Part shown: in pieces, positions 9,582 through 17,614 of the stretch | How the letters are laid out: the number at the start of each line of letters is the position of its first letter | How positions within the stretch are numbered: the stretch's first letter is position 1 | Origin: Leucobacter triazinivorans | GTDB taxonomy: Bacteria; Actinomycetota; Actinomycetes; Actinomycetales; Microbacteriaceae | Reading direction: 5' to 3' | DNA: 64,000 nt | NCBI RefSeq assembly: GCF_004208635.1 | Contig: NZ_CP035806.1 | Span: 992,001-1,056,000, forward strand | The notes under the pieces: generated by a model | Told to the model about the DNA's origin: nothing | Databases searched by the model: none | The model's input: the letters and a program-made list of their open reading frames with translations, nothing else | Made by a program: the position numbers and the translations under genes

Positions 9582-10048
9582 GCGCGCTCGACAGCATGTA
9601 CCAGGAGCTGATCCTCGACCACTCCAAGCGTCCGGTGGGCAAGGGCTCCCTGGAGGCGCCCGCCGGCGCGCTCACCGCGTCGCATCACGAGTTCAATCCC
9701 AGCTGCGGCGACGAGATCGACCTGTCGATCGCCGTCGACGCCGCGACGGGCCGCATTGAGCGGCTCGCCTGGGAGGGGCAGGGCTGCTCGATCTCGATGG
9801 CCTCGGCCTCGATCCTCGCGCAGCTCGTGCGCGACGAGCAGCTCACCGTCGACGAGGCGCGCACCCGCATCGGCGCCTTCCGCGAGATGATCCACGCACG
9901 AGGCGAGGGCGAGCCCGACGAGGATCTGCTGGGCGACGCCGTTGCGCTGCAGGGCGTCTCGAAGTTCGTGATGCGCGTGAAGTGCGCCATGCTGGGGTGG
10001 GTGGCTCTGGAGGCCGACCTGGCGCAGGTGGAGGCGCAGCGCGGCTGA
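9578..10048 (+). CDS. sufU: Fe-S cluster assembly protein SufU
   Basis: A 156-residue SufU/IscU-like protein that accepts sulfur from SufS. The zinc/cluster ligands are visible: Cys in NPSCGDEID, Cys in GQGCSISMASAS and Cys in RVKCAMLGW. The start overlaps the sufS stop. In Firmicutes and Actinobacteria SufU is a zinc-dependent sulfur-transfer partner of SufS, and the pairing here fits that role. Confidence 0.95.
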   Translation: MSALDSMYQELILDHSKRPVGKGSLEAPAGALTASHHEFNPSCGDEIDLSIAVDAATGRIERLAWEGQGCSISMASASILAQLVRDEQLTVDEARTRIGAFREMIHARGEGEPDEDLLGDAVALQGVSKFVMRVKCAMLGWVALEADLAQVEAQRG

Positions 10049-10124
10049 GCCCGCGTCGTCGATCCAGACCGCGCGGATCGGCCCCGTCCGAACGATCCCC
10101 CGCAGACCCGGCAAGGAGGCCGCA

Positions 10125-10805
10125 ATGTCCAGTGAAATCACCCTGGAGAGCAGCGCGGCCGACGTGGTCGCGGCGCTCGAGGCGCTCGAGGATCCGCAGG
10201 CCCGCACCGTCAACGAGAAGCACGGCGACGATCACGGGGTCAATCTGACGAAGCTGCGGGCGATCGCCAAGGCACTGAAGTCGAATCAGGATCTCGCGCT
10301 CGAGCTGTGGGCGACCGGATACACTCCTGCGCGACTCGTGACCCTGCTCATCTGCAAGCCCCGCGCCTTCGAGGAGGCGCAGCTCGACTCGATGCTGCGC
10401 GAGGCGCGCATCCCGAAGGTGCACGACTGGCTCGTGAACTACGTGGTGAAGAAGAGCCCCCACGCCGAGGCGCTGAGGCGCGTGTGGTTCTCGGATCCGG
10501 ATCCGGTGGTCGCGAGCGCGGGGTGGGCGCTGACGACCGAGCGGGTGGCGAAGTCCCCCGACGGGCTGGATCTGTCCGGGCTGCTCGACACGATCGAGGC
10601 CGAGATGCGCGACGCTCCGGATCGCCTGCAGTGGGCCATGAACTGGTGCCTCACGCAGATCGGCGTCTGCCACCCGGAGCACCGGGCCCGCGCGCTCGAG
10701 ATCGGAGAGCGGCTGCGCGTGCTCGAGGACTACCCGACCTCGCCCGGCTGCACGTCGCCCTACGCGCCGATCGCCATCGCGGAGCTCGTGTCCCGGCGGG
10801 CCTGA
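10125..10805 (+). CDS. AlkD-like DNA alkylation repair protein
   Basis: A 226-residue helical protein resembling the DNA alkylation repair (PF08713-type) HEAT-repeat family. Members of that family remove or bind alkylated bases. The pattern of alternating amphipathic helices, with LRAIAKAL, LWATGYTPARLV, VWFSDPDPVVASAGWAL and WAMNWCLTQIG, fits this family. It reads on its own after a 76-bp gap, with GGAGG upstream of the ATG. Enzymatic activity is not assured, because I cannot align the known catalytic Trp/Asp residues by eye. Confidence 0.7.
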   Translation: MSSEITLESSAADVVAALEALEDPQARTVNEKHGDDHGVNLTKLRAIAKALKSNQDLALELWATGYTPARLVTLLICKPRAFEEAQLDSMLREARIPKVHDWLVNYVVKKSPHAEALRRVWFSDPDPVVASAGWALTTERVAKSPDGLDLSGLLDTIEAEMRDAPDRLQWAMNWCLTQIGVCHPEHRARALEIGERLRVLEDYPTSPGCTSPYAPIAIAELVSRRA

Positions 10806-10812
10806 CCCCTCT

Positions 10813-11026
10813 TCATCCTGCGCGAGCTCGCGAGTCGCAGGATCCCCTCCTCGTCATCCTGCGCGAGCTCGCGAGTCGCAGGATCCCCTCCTCGTCATCC
10901 TGCGCGAGCGAAGCGAGTCGCAGGATCCTCCCCCTCCTCGTCATCCTGCGCGAGCGAAGCGAGTCGCAGGATCCAGGCGCTGGATTCTGCGACGGAGCCT
11001 GTGCTGCGCGAGCTTGCGAGTCGCAG
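10813..11026. repeat. Array of palindromic repeats (family B): four copies plus a diverged fifth
   Basis: Four units of about 34 bp begin at 10,813, 10,854, 10,895 and 10,941. Each reads TCATCCTGCGCGAG, then a short centre, then GAGTCGCAGGATCC, and can form a stem. The centre is CTCGC in copies 1-2 and CGAAGC in copies 3-4. A fifth unit at 11,001-11,026 is diverged. The array fills the gap between the convergent AlkD-like and LysR genes, which is 291 bp without other features. A single copy of the same family is at 26,200. Confidence 0.92.
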
Positions 11027-11096
11027 TGCGCAGAATGACGAACACGCGGCCCGCGCACCTCGACGCGCAGAATGGCGAGCATCGGCCAGGGCGAGG

Positions 11097-12050
11097 CTAC
11101 GCCCGCTCCACGAGACGCGCCATCGCGCTGCCCGGCTCCGTGAGCCGGTCCGCGGTCTCGCGCACGAGCGCCTGCAGGGCCGCGCTCGCGTGCGTCGGCG
11201 CCATGTCCGAGCGTCGGGCGACGCTGATCGTGCGGATCATCGAGCCGCCCGCGAGCGGCGCCGCGCGCAGCTGCGGTCGGTCGACGGCCACCATCGCGGG
11301 CACGACCGCGACGCCGATCCCCCGCTCCGCGAAGCTCAGCGCGGCGTCCATCTCTGCGCCCTCCACAGCCACCGCGGGAGCGAGCCCTTCTGCAGCGAAC
11401 GCCGCGTCGACCGCAACCCGAAGGTCGTAGTTCTCCGGGAACAGCACCTGCGGCACCTCGGCCAGCTCGCGCAGTTCGACGGCCGCGGATCCCGATCCCT
11501 CGCGCGCGAACGGATCCGGCGCCGCTGCCGACGAGACCACCACGAGCCGCTCGCTGAGAATCGGCTCGCGCTCGAGCACCGCGCGGGCCGCGCCCGACGA
11601 CACGCTCGTCACGATGAGCGCCAGGTCGAGCGACCCCTCCATGAGCGCGGCGATGAGACTGCGCGACCCGCGCTCGAGGATCTCGACGTCGATCCCCGGA
11701 TGGCGCGCTCGGAACTCGGCCAGCACTTCGGCCACCAGGCTCGTGCACAGCGTCGGCGTCGCTCCCAGCCGCACCCTGCCGCGACGCAGCCCCGCCAGTT
11801 CGGCCATCTCTCCGCGCGCCGTCTCGGCGTCGGAGAGCATGCGCCGTGCGATGGGCAGCAGCCGCTCCCCCGCCGCGGTCAGCGTGACGTTGCCGCGTGC
11901 GCGATGGAAGAGCTCGACCCCGAGCTCGTGTTCGAGACTCGAGATCTGCCGGCTCAGCGAGGGCTGCGCGAGATGCAAGCGCTCAGCGGCGCGGGTGAAG
12001 TGCCCGGTGTGGGCGATCTCGGCGAAACCCCGGAGCTGCTCAAGATTCAT
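11097..12050 (-). CDS. LysR-family transcriptional regulator
   Basis: A 317-residue LysR regulator with a helix-turn-helix at residues 1-60 (LEQLRGFAEIAHTGHFTRAA, then AQPSLSRQISSLE) and a type-2 periplasmic-binding-fold effector domain. The ATG at 12,050 is the typical LysR start; an in-frame ATG exists at 12,056. It is divergent from the flavoprotein at 12,128, the classic LysR/target layout, so it probably controls that gene and itself. Effector unknown. Confidence 0.93.
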   Translation of the reverse strand: MNLEQLRGFAEIAHTGHFTRAAERLHLAQPSLSRQISSLEHELGVELFHRARGNVTLTAAGERLLPIARRMLSDAETARGEMAELAGLRRGRVRLGATPTLCTSLVAEVLAEFRARHPGIDVEILERGSRSLIAALMEGSLDLALIVTSVSSGAARAVLEREPILSERLVVVSSAAAPDPFAREGSGSAAVELRELAEVPQVLFPENYDLRVAVDAAFAAEGLAPAVAVEGAEMDAALSFAERGIGVAVVPAMVAVDRPQLRAAPLAGGSMIRTISVARRSDMAPTHASAALQALVRETADRLTEPGSAMARLVERA

Positions 12051-12127
12051 ATGCATAGCGTAGTCGCATCATCACCATCCAGACTATTCATTGGAGTAAT
12101 CGAACGCGGATGCCTAGCGTGGTCCGC
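12051..12127. promoter_or_regulatory. Divergent promoter region with possible LysR box
   Basis: The 77-bp gap between the divergent LysR and flavoprotein genes is richer in A/T than its surroundings. It contains ATTCATTGGAGTAAT (12,087-12,101), an interrupted dyad with the T-N11-A form of LysR sites. Assignment is by position and pattern only. Confidence 0.4.
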
Positions 12128-13894
12128 ATGAACACCATCGCAGCAACCACCGACACCGCCACTCGCGAACGCCTGCTCTCCACCTCGGTCCTCGTCATCG
12201 GCACCGGAGGCGCGGGCCTCCGAGCCTCCATCGAGCTCGCCGAGCGCGGGGTGCAGGTGCTCACGGTCGGCAAGCGCCGCAAGCACGACGCCCACACCAC
12301 GCTCGCCGCCGGCGGCATCAACGCGGCGCTCGGCACGATCGATCCAGAGGACAGTTGGCAGCAGCACGCCGCCGACACGCTGCGCGAGTCGTACTTCCTC
12401 GGCGATCCCGCGATCATCGAGGTCGTCGCCCGGAACGCCGCCCGCGGAATCGAGGATCTCGAGCGCTGGGGCATGCCCTTCGCGCGCGAGGCGGACGGGC
12501 GGATCAGCCAGCGCTTCTTCGGCGCCCACAAGTACCGCCGCACCTGCTACGCGGGCGACTACACCGGTCTCGAGATCCAGCGCACCCTGCTGCGCCGCGC
12601 TCGCGAGCTCGACGTGCCCATCGTCGACACCATCTACATCACCCGACTGCTCGCCGCCGACGGCAGGATCTTCGGCGCCTACGGCTTCGACATCGTCGAC
12701 GGCACGCCGGTGCTCATCCACGCCGACGCCGTGATCCTCGCAGCCGGCGGCCACAACCGCATCTGGCGCAACACCTCCTCACGCCGCGACGAGAACACCG
12801 GCGATTCGTTCCGCCTCGCGGCGCTGGCGGGCGGCAGGATCCGCGACGCCGAGCTCGTCCAGTTCCACCCGTCGGGCATCCTGGAGCCGGCCGACGCCGC
12901 CGGAACGCTGGTGTCGGAGGCGGCGCGCGGCGAGGGCGGGATCCTGCGCAACGCGCTCGGCGAGCGGTACATGGAGCGCTACGATCCCGAGCGCATGGAG
13001 CTCTCGACCCGAGATCGCGTCGCCCTCGCCAGCTACACCGAGATCGTCGAGGGTCGCGGCACCACGAACGGCGGCGTGTTCCTCGACGTCTCCCACCTGC
13101 CGCGCGAGACGATCTTCGAGAAGCTCCCCCGGGTGTACCGCACGCTCATCGATCTGCAGATGCTCGACATCACCGAGCAGCCGATCGAGATCGCTCCCAC
13201 CGCTCACTACTCCATGGGCGGCGTCTGGGTGGACGCCGAGCGCCACAGCACGGGCGTAGACGGGTTCTACGCGATCGGCGAGGCGTCCTCCGGCCTGCAC
13301 GGCGCCAACCGCCTCGGCGGCAACTCCCTCATCGAGCTGCTGGTGTACGGCCGCATCACGGGCGCCGACGCCGCCGAGTACGTATCGGGGCTGACGCAGG
13401 TGACCCGCTCGACCGACGCGGTCGGCGAGGCCCGCGCAGAGATGCGCCGGCTGCTCTCGAGCACGGGCACGGAGACGCCGCGCCTGCTGCAGCGCGAGGT
13501 GCGCAACCTCATGACCGAGCACGCGGGCGTGGTGCGCAGCGAGGCGGGCCTGCGCGAGGGCCTCGAGAAGCTCGGAGCGATCGAGGATCGCGCCGGCGAT
13601 CTCGGTGTGCACCCGGACATCGCCGGCTTCGACGACCTCGCCCACGCCTTCGACCTCTACGGCTCGCTGCTGGCCGCGCGCGCGACGCTGGAGTGCGCCG
13701 TCGAGCGCCGCGAGACCCGCGGCTGCCACAACCGCTCCGACTTCCCCGAGCAGAACGACGAGCTGCGCGGCAGCTTCGTGTGGACGCCAGAGGGCGGCGT
13801 GACCTTCGAGCGGGTGGCCGAGGCGCCGGACTCGTTCCGCGACCTCGCCCGAGACGCCATCGACACCTCGGTCGAGGGCAAGCTCGTGGAGTAG
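12128..13894 (+). CDS. Stand-alone SdhA/FrdA-like FAD-binding protein
   Basis: A 588-residue flavoprotein of the succinate dehydrogenase/fumarate reductase/aspartate oxidase group. The FAD-binding motif VLVIGTGGAGLRAS is at the N terminus. HTTLAAGGINAALG resembles the SdhA motif whose His binds FAD covalently. The substrate region HPSGILEPADAAG and the C-terminal RETRGCHNRSDFPE are like SdhA. No iron-sulfur or membrane subunit is adjacent, so the electron acceptor is unknown. The start at 12,128 is preferred to 12,110. Its divergent LysR neighbour suggests specific induction. Confidence 0.85.
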   Translation: MNTIAATTDTATRERLLSTSVLVIGTGGAGLRASIELAERGVQVLTVGKRRKHDAHTTLAAGGINAALGTIDPEDSWQQHAADTLRESYFLGDPAIIEVVARNAARGIEDLERWGMPFAREADGRISQRFFGAHKYRRTCYAGDYTGLEIQRTLLRRARELDVPIVDTIYITRLLAADGRIFGAYGFDIVDGTPVLIHADAVILAAGGHNRIWRNTSSRRDENTGDSFRLAALAGGRIRDAELVQFHPSGILEPADAAGTLVSEAARGEGGILRNALGERYMERYDPERMELSTRDRVALASYTEIVEGRGTTNGGVFLDVSHLPRETIFEKLPRVYRTLIDLQMLDITEQPIEIAPTAHYSMGGVWVDAERHSTGVDGFYAIGEASSGLHGANRLGGNSLIELLVYGRITGADAAEYVSGLTQVTRSTDAVGEARAEMRRLLSSTGTETPRLLQREVRNLMTEHAGVVRSEAGLREGLEKLGAIEDRAGDLGVHPDIAGFDDLAHAFDLYGSLLAARATLECAVERRETRGCHNRSDFPEQNDELRGSFVWTPEGGVTFERVAEAPDSFRDLARDAIDTSVEGKLVE

Positions 13895-13923
13895 TGGGCT
13901 GGGCCCCGACGCCCCAGGCAGGC

Positions 13924-13975
13924 GATCGACGCCCAGAAGGACGTTCCCCGAAAATCGTCCTCCTGGGCGTCGATC
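13924..13975. terminator. Long inverted repeat, possible bidirectional terminator
   Basis: Arms at 13,924-13,944 and 13,955-13,975 are complementary over about 20 bp with one asymmetric position. The loop is about 10 nt, rich in A and C. It lies 30 bp after the flavoprotein stop. There is no T tract, so it could be a hairpin terminator or a repeat. Confidence 0.5.
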
Positions 13976-14108
13976 CACGTATTGCAGCAAGCCGTCGCGT
14001 GCGCGAAGCTTCGCTCACAGCAGGGTGATCTCGGCGATTCGGCGCGAAGATTCGTCGCCGCATGTGAGCAACCCCGATTCAGTCTTCGTGACAACGCAGG
14101 ATCGAGGC

Positions 14109-15401
14109 ATGAACGATTCCACCCGAGACACGCCCGAAGTGATCCGTTGCCGCAGCACGGCCGACTTCCTCGCCGCGCTCCCCCAGCTCGTCGGGTTCAC
14201 CGCGGTGAACAGCATCTTCGTGGTGTTCTTCTCGGGGAGCCGAGCGGGGCGTGCGATGCGCATCGATCTCCCGGCATCCGACGACCCCGGCGACTCGGTC
14301 GGGCTCATCGAGCTGATCTGCGATGCGGTCCGCGATCTCGGCGCAACCGAAGGGACCCCGTCGGCACCGGCCATCGTGGTGTCGAGCGAACAGACCTTCG
14401 CCGAGACCGGCGGGCCGCCCTGGCGCGGACTCGCCGAGCGCCTCGAGCGGCGTCTGCGCGGCGTCGGGCTCGCACCGCGCGAACTGTGCTGCATCGCCCC
14501 CGATGGCTGGGTCAGCTATCTCGACCCCGCGCCCCCGAGGCGTGGACGCCCGCTGGGCGAGATCGCCGAGAGCCCGATCGCGCTCGAGGCGCGACTGCGC
14601 GGCGATACCCAGCCGGCGCTGTCAGATCTCGGGGCGATCCCCGAGCCCGATCCCGTGAGGCGTGCAGAGGTTGCGACCGCGCTCGCACGGATCGCTCCGT
14701 TCGGCTCCGCAGAGGGACGGCTGGAGGGTGCGGACGGCGGCGATGCCGTGCCCCGTTCCGGCGTCGACGCCCGAGACGCGATCGGCGGCGGCTGCAACGA
14801 CGACGCGATCGGCGGCGCCGACCGGCAGCGGCCCTTCCCAGCCAGCGTGGCGTTCGAATGGATGGCCGACACCGCCGATGTGGTGCGTGCGCTCAGAAAC
14901 ACGGAGCATCCAGTAGATCCGCCGATGACCGCTCGACTGATCCGCTGCGCTCAGCATTCCGACCGCTGGTTGCTGCTCGCACTCGGAATCCTCACGAGAC
15001 CGGATTTCGCCGAGGAGCTGGCTCGCGAACTGGGGTCGGCGCGCTTCGAGGGGATCCCCGTCGGCCTCGAGGATGACCCGCCGCGGAGCGCTGACACAGG
15101 CTGGTCGATCCGCGGGGTGCTCGCCGGGATCAGTCCCGACTTCATCGAGTTCGAGCGTCTCCCCGGGCTCCGCCGAAAACTCCTGACCGCGGTCTCGGAG
15201 AGCCCCGAGGAGCTGCGTTCGGGTCTGCTCGCGCTGAGCGCGTGGGTGTGGTGGCTGGGCGGCACGCAGTCGGTCGCTCAGCGGCAGGCACGACACGCCG
15301 CCGCCCTCGATCCCGCCTGCGAGATCGCACGCATGGTCGAACGTCTGGTCTCGTTCCCGCGCTACGTGCCACGACCGCGGTTCGAGAACCGTGCGGCATA
15401 G
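14109..15401 (+). CDS. DUF4192-family protein
   Basis: A 430-residue protein matching the actinobacterial DUF4192 pattern. The N-terminal signature is IRCRSTADFLAALPQLVGF followed by SIFVVFFSGSRAG, and the C terminus has LLALSAWVWWLGGTQSVA. The family has no established function. A Gly/Asp-rich, low-complexity stretch (about residues 205-245) separates the two halves. The ATG at 14,109 fits homologue starts; the frame is open upstream to 14,025. It is convergent with the NifS-like gene. Confidence 0.8.
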   Translation: MNDSTRDTPEVIRCRSTADFLAALPQLVGFTAVNSIFVVFFSGSRAGRAMRIDLPASDDPGDSVGLIELICDAVRDLGATEGTPSAPAIVVSSEQTFAETGGPPWRGLAERLERRLRGVGLAPRELCCIAPDGWVSYLDPAPPRRGRPLGEIAESPIALEARLRGDTQPALSDLGAIPEPDPVRRAEVATALARIAPFGSAEGRLEGADGGDAVPRSGVDARDAIGGGCNDDAIGGADRQRPFPASVAFEWMADTADVVRALRNTEHPVDPPMTARLIRCAQHSDRWLLLALGILTRPDFAEELARELGSARFEGIPVGLEDDPPRSADTGWSIRGVLAGISPDFIEFERLPGLRRKLLTAVSESPEELRSGLLALSAWVWWLGGTQSVAQRQARHAAALDPACEIARMVERLVSFPRYVPRPRFENRAA

Positions 15402-15432
15402 TGCCCGGTGCCGATTGGCCGCACTGCGCAGC

Positions 15433-16674
15433 TCACATGCGCCGTGGACGCGCAGCCCCGGCGGCCGATGCCTCGAGGCGCAGTACCGCGACGACGCGTG
15501 CCAGATCCGTCTCCGAGAGCGGCGCCGGAAACGTGAATCGGATCGCCGTCTGCGCGATCTCGGGCGACAGACCGAGTGCGAGCAGCGTGGGCGACGGCTC
15601 ATCCTTGCCGGCGGCGCAGGCCGAGCCGGAGGAGACCGCGAAACCGGCGGCGTCGAGCGCGACCAGCAGGGATTCTCCGCTGACCCCCTCGATCACGAAC
15701 GACGCGTGCCCCGGCAGTCGTTCGCTCGGGTGTCCCGTCAGACGCGCTCCGGGCACCTCCGCGAGCACGAGTTCGACGAACGCGTCTCGGCTGCGCATGA
15801 GCTCGAGCGCTCGAGAGCCGACATCGGCCGCGCACGCGCGCACCGCGGCTCCGAATCCCGCGATCGCGGCCACGTTCTCGGTGCCGGATCGTGCGCCGCG
15901 CTCCTGCCCGCCGCCGTGCAGCAGCGGTTCGAGCCGCAGGTGCCCGCGCAGCAGCAGCGCCCCCGCGCCCTGCGGGCCCCCGAACTTGTGGGACGCCACA
16001 GTCATGGCGTCGACGCCCGGGCCCGGCCACCCATCCCCGGCGATCGTCGCATCAGGCCCGGACGCGCGGTCGGCGGAGCCGAAGGAGACCGGCAGCGAGG
16101 GCGCCGCCTGGACGGCGTCGGTGTGCACCAGCGCCCCGCGGAGTCTCGCGACCGCCGCGAGCTCGGGAACGGGCTGCACGGTTCCCACCTCGCCGTTCGC
16201 AAGGCCGATCGACACGAGCGTCGTGTCGGGCCGCAGCACCGCGGCGAGCGCCTCGGCCGAGACGCGGCCGGTCCCGTCGACGTCGAGCACGGTCAGTTCG
16301 AACCCGAAAACCCGCTCGAGATACCGGCAGCTCTCGAGCACGGAGGGGTGCTCGACCGCGGTGGTGACCACGTGCCGCCCGCGCGGATTCGCGAGCGCGA
16401 GGCCGATGACGGCGAGGTTGTTCGCCTCCGTGCCACCGGAGGTGAAGATGAGCTCTCCAGCGCGGGCGCCGAGACCCGCCGCCACACGCGCCCTCGCTTC
16501 GTCCACGATCATTCGTGCGCGATGCCCGGCGGAGTGCACGCTCGACGGGTTCGCCGCTCCAGCATCGAGCGCGTCGATGAGCGCCGCACGAGCCTCCGCG
16601 CGCAACGGCGCGGTCGCGGCGGCATCGAGGTATCGTGGCGCGTGCGGGGCCCGTGTCGGCTCGGTGGTGCTCAC
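15433..16674 (-). CDS. NifS/IscS-type cysteine desulfurase in the NAD operon
   Basis: A 413-residue PLP cysteine desulfurase of group I: the lysine motif is VASHKFGGPQGAGAL and the catalytic Cys lies in SSGSACAAGKDEPS, on the longer loop. It is the last gene of the nrtR-nadA-nadB-nadC run, 91 bp after nadC. NadA needs a [4Fe-4S] cluster, and B. subtilis keeps a nifS beside nadB, so it probably matures NadA. This is a second desulfurase besides SufS in the window. The GTG at 16,674 is chosen; an in-frame start at 16,698 is also possible. Confidence 0.9.
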   Translation of the reverse strand: MSTTEPTRAPHAPRYLDAAATAPLRAEARAALIDALDAGAANPSSVHSAGHRARMIVDEARARVAAGLGARAGELIFTSGGTEANNLAVIGLALANPRGRHVVTTAVEHPSVLESCRYLERVFGFELTVLDVDGTGRVSAEALAAVLRPDTTLVSIGLANGEVGTVQPVPELAAVARLRGALVHTDAVQAAPSLPVSFGSADRASGPDATIAGDGWPGPGVDAMTVASHKFGGPQGAGALLLRGHLRLEPLLHGGGQERGARSGTENVAAIAGFGAAVRACAADVGSRALELMRSRDAFVELVLAEVPGARLTGHPSERLPGHASFVIEGVSGESLLVALDAAGFAVSSGSACAAGKDEPSPTLLALGLSPEIAQTAIRFTFPAPLSETDLARVVAVLRLEASAAGAARPRRM

Positions 16675-16721
16675 GACCCGGCCACACTCGCGCCGCAAAG
16701 CCGCGCGTCTCGAATCTCACG

Positions 16722-16748
16722 CACGTCGCGCACGTCCTGCACGTCTTG
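16722..16748. repeat. Three tandem 9-bp repeats between nadC and the NifS-like gene
   Basis: CACGTCGCG, CACGTCCTG and CACGTCTTG follow one another. They occupy part of the only real gap in the nad operon. No function is evident. Confidence 0.8.
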
Positions 16749-16765
16749 CATGTGGCGCACCGCCG

Positions 16766-17614
16766 TCACGCCGCGTCGAGCCCGAGGTCGAGTGCTCGCG
16801 CCCCGTGGGTCAGTTGCCCGACCGAGATCACGTCCACCCCCGTCTCAGCTATCGCCGCCACCGTGTCGAGCGTCACCCCACCACTCGCCTCCGCGACCGC
16901 ACGACCGTCGATCCAGCGCACACCGGTCGCGAGGTCCTCGAGCGAGAAGTTGTCGAGCAGGATCCCCGTGACCTCCGCCGCCAGCACGGAATCGAGCTGG
17001 TCCAGACGATCGATCTCCACGATGATCGAGGTGGTGTGCCCCGCGCGCTCGCGCAACTCGCGCAGCGCCGCTGTGGTCGTGGCGTCATCGACGGCCCCCA
17101 GCGCAGCGAGGTGGTTGTCCTTCACCATGATGGCGTCCGAGAGCCCGAAGCGGTGATTGGAGCCGCCGCCGACGCGCACGGCGTGCTTCTCCAGCGCCCG
17201 CAGCCCGGGGGTGGTCTTGCGCGTATCCGCGATCCGCGCCCGCGTGTGCGCAACGGTGGCCACGTAGCGAGCCGTGAGGGTGGCGACTCCGCTCATCCGC
17301 TGGCTCAGGTTGAGGGCGACCCGTTCGGCGGTGAGCACCCCTCTGGCCGGCCCCGACACGCTGGCGAGGATGTCGCCGGCCTCGAACGCCGCACCATCGG
17401 CGATCAGTCGGGTCACCTCGATGCTCGGCTCCGTCTGCCGGAAGGCCTCGACGACGAGTCGGCCACCGGCGAACACCCCCGGTTCTCGCGCGACGAGGCG
17501 AGTGTCGACACGCGCTCGCTCCGGAATCGCGAGCTCGGCCGTCAGGTCGCCCCAGGGTGCGTCCTCGTCGAGCGCGTTGCGCACGACGGTCTCGATGATG
17601 CGGCGGGTCAGCAC
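16766..17614 (-). CDS. nadC: Quinolinate phosphoribosyltransferase
   Basis: NadC converts quinolinate and PRPP to nicotinate mononucleotide, the third step of de novo NAD synthesis. The sequence contains EDAPWGDLTAELAIP, SGVATLTARYV, ADTRKTTPGLRALEKHAV, GGGSNHRFGLSDAIMVKDNH and the barrel end VGQLTHGARALDLGLD. The length of 282 residues is normal. The GTG at 17,614 overlaps the nadB stop by 7 bp, so it is translationally coupled to nadB. Confidence 0.95.
   Translation of the reverse strand: MLTRRIIETVVRNALDEDAPWGDLTAELAIPERARVDTRLVAREPGVFAGGRLVVEAFRQTEPSIEVTRLIADGAAFEAGDILASVSGPARGVLTAERVALNLSQRMSGVATLTARYVATVAHTRARIADTRKTTPGLRALEKHAVRVGGGSNHRFGLSDAIMVKDNHLAALGAVDDATTTAALRELRERAGHTTSIIVEIDRLDQLDSVLAAEVTGILLDNFSLEDLATGVRWIDGRAVAEASGGVTLDTVAAIAETGVDVISVGQLTHGARALDLGLDAA

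Noticed and set aside
10813..11026. CRISPR array
   Set aside because: The spacing between units is only a few bases with no spacer of 30 bp, and the units are perfect palindromes. This is a REP-type array.
16722..16748. Leader peptide in the nad operon
   Set aside because: The repeats give no convincing start and ribosome site on the minus strand.
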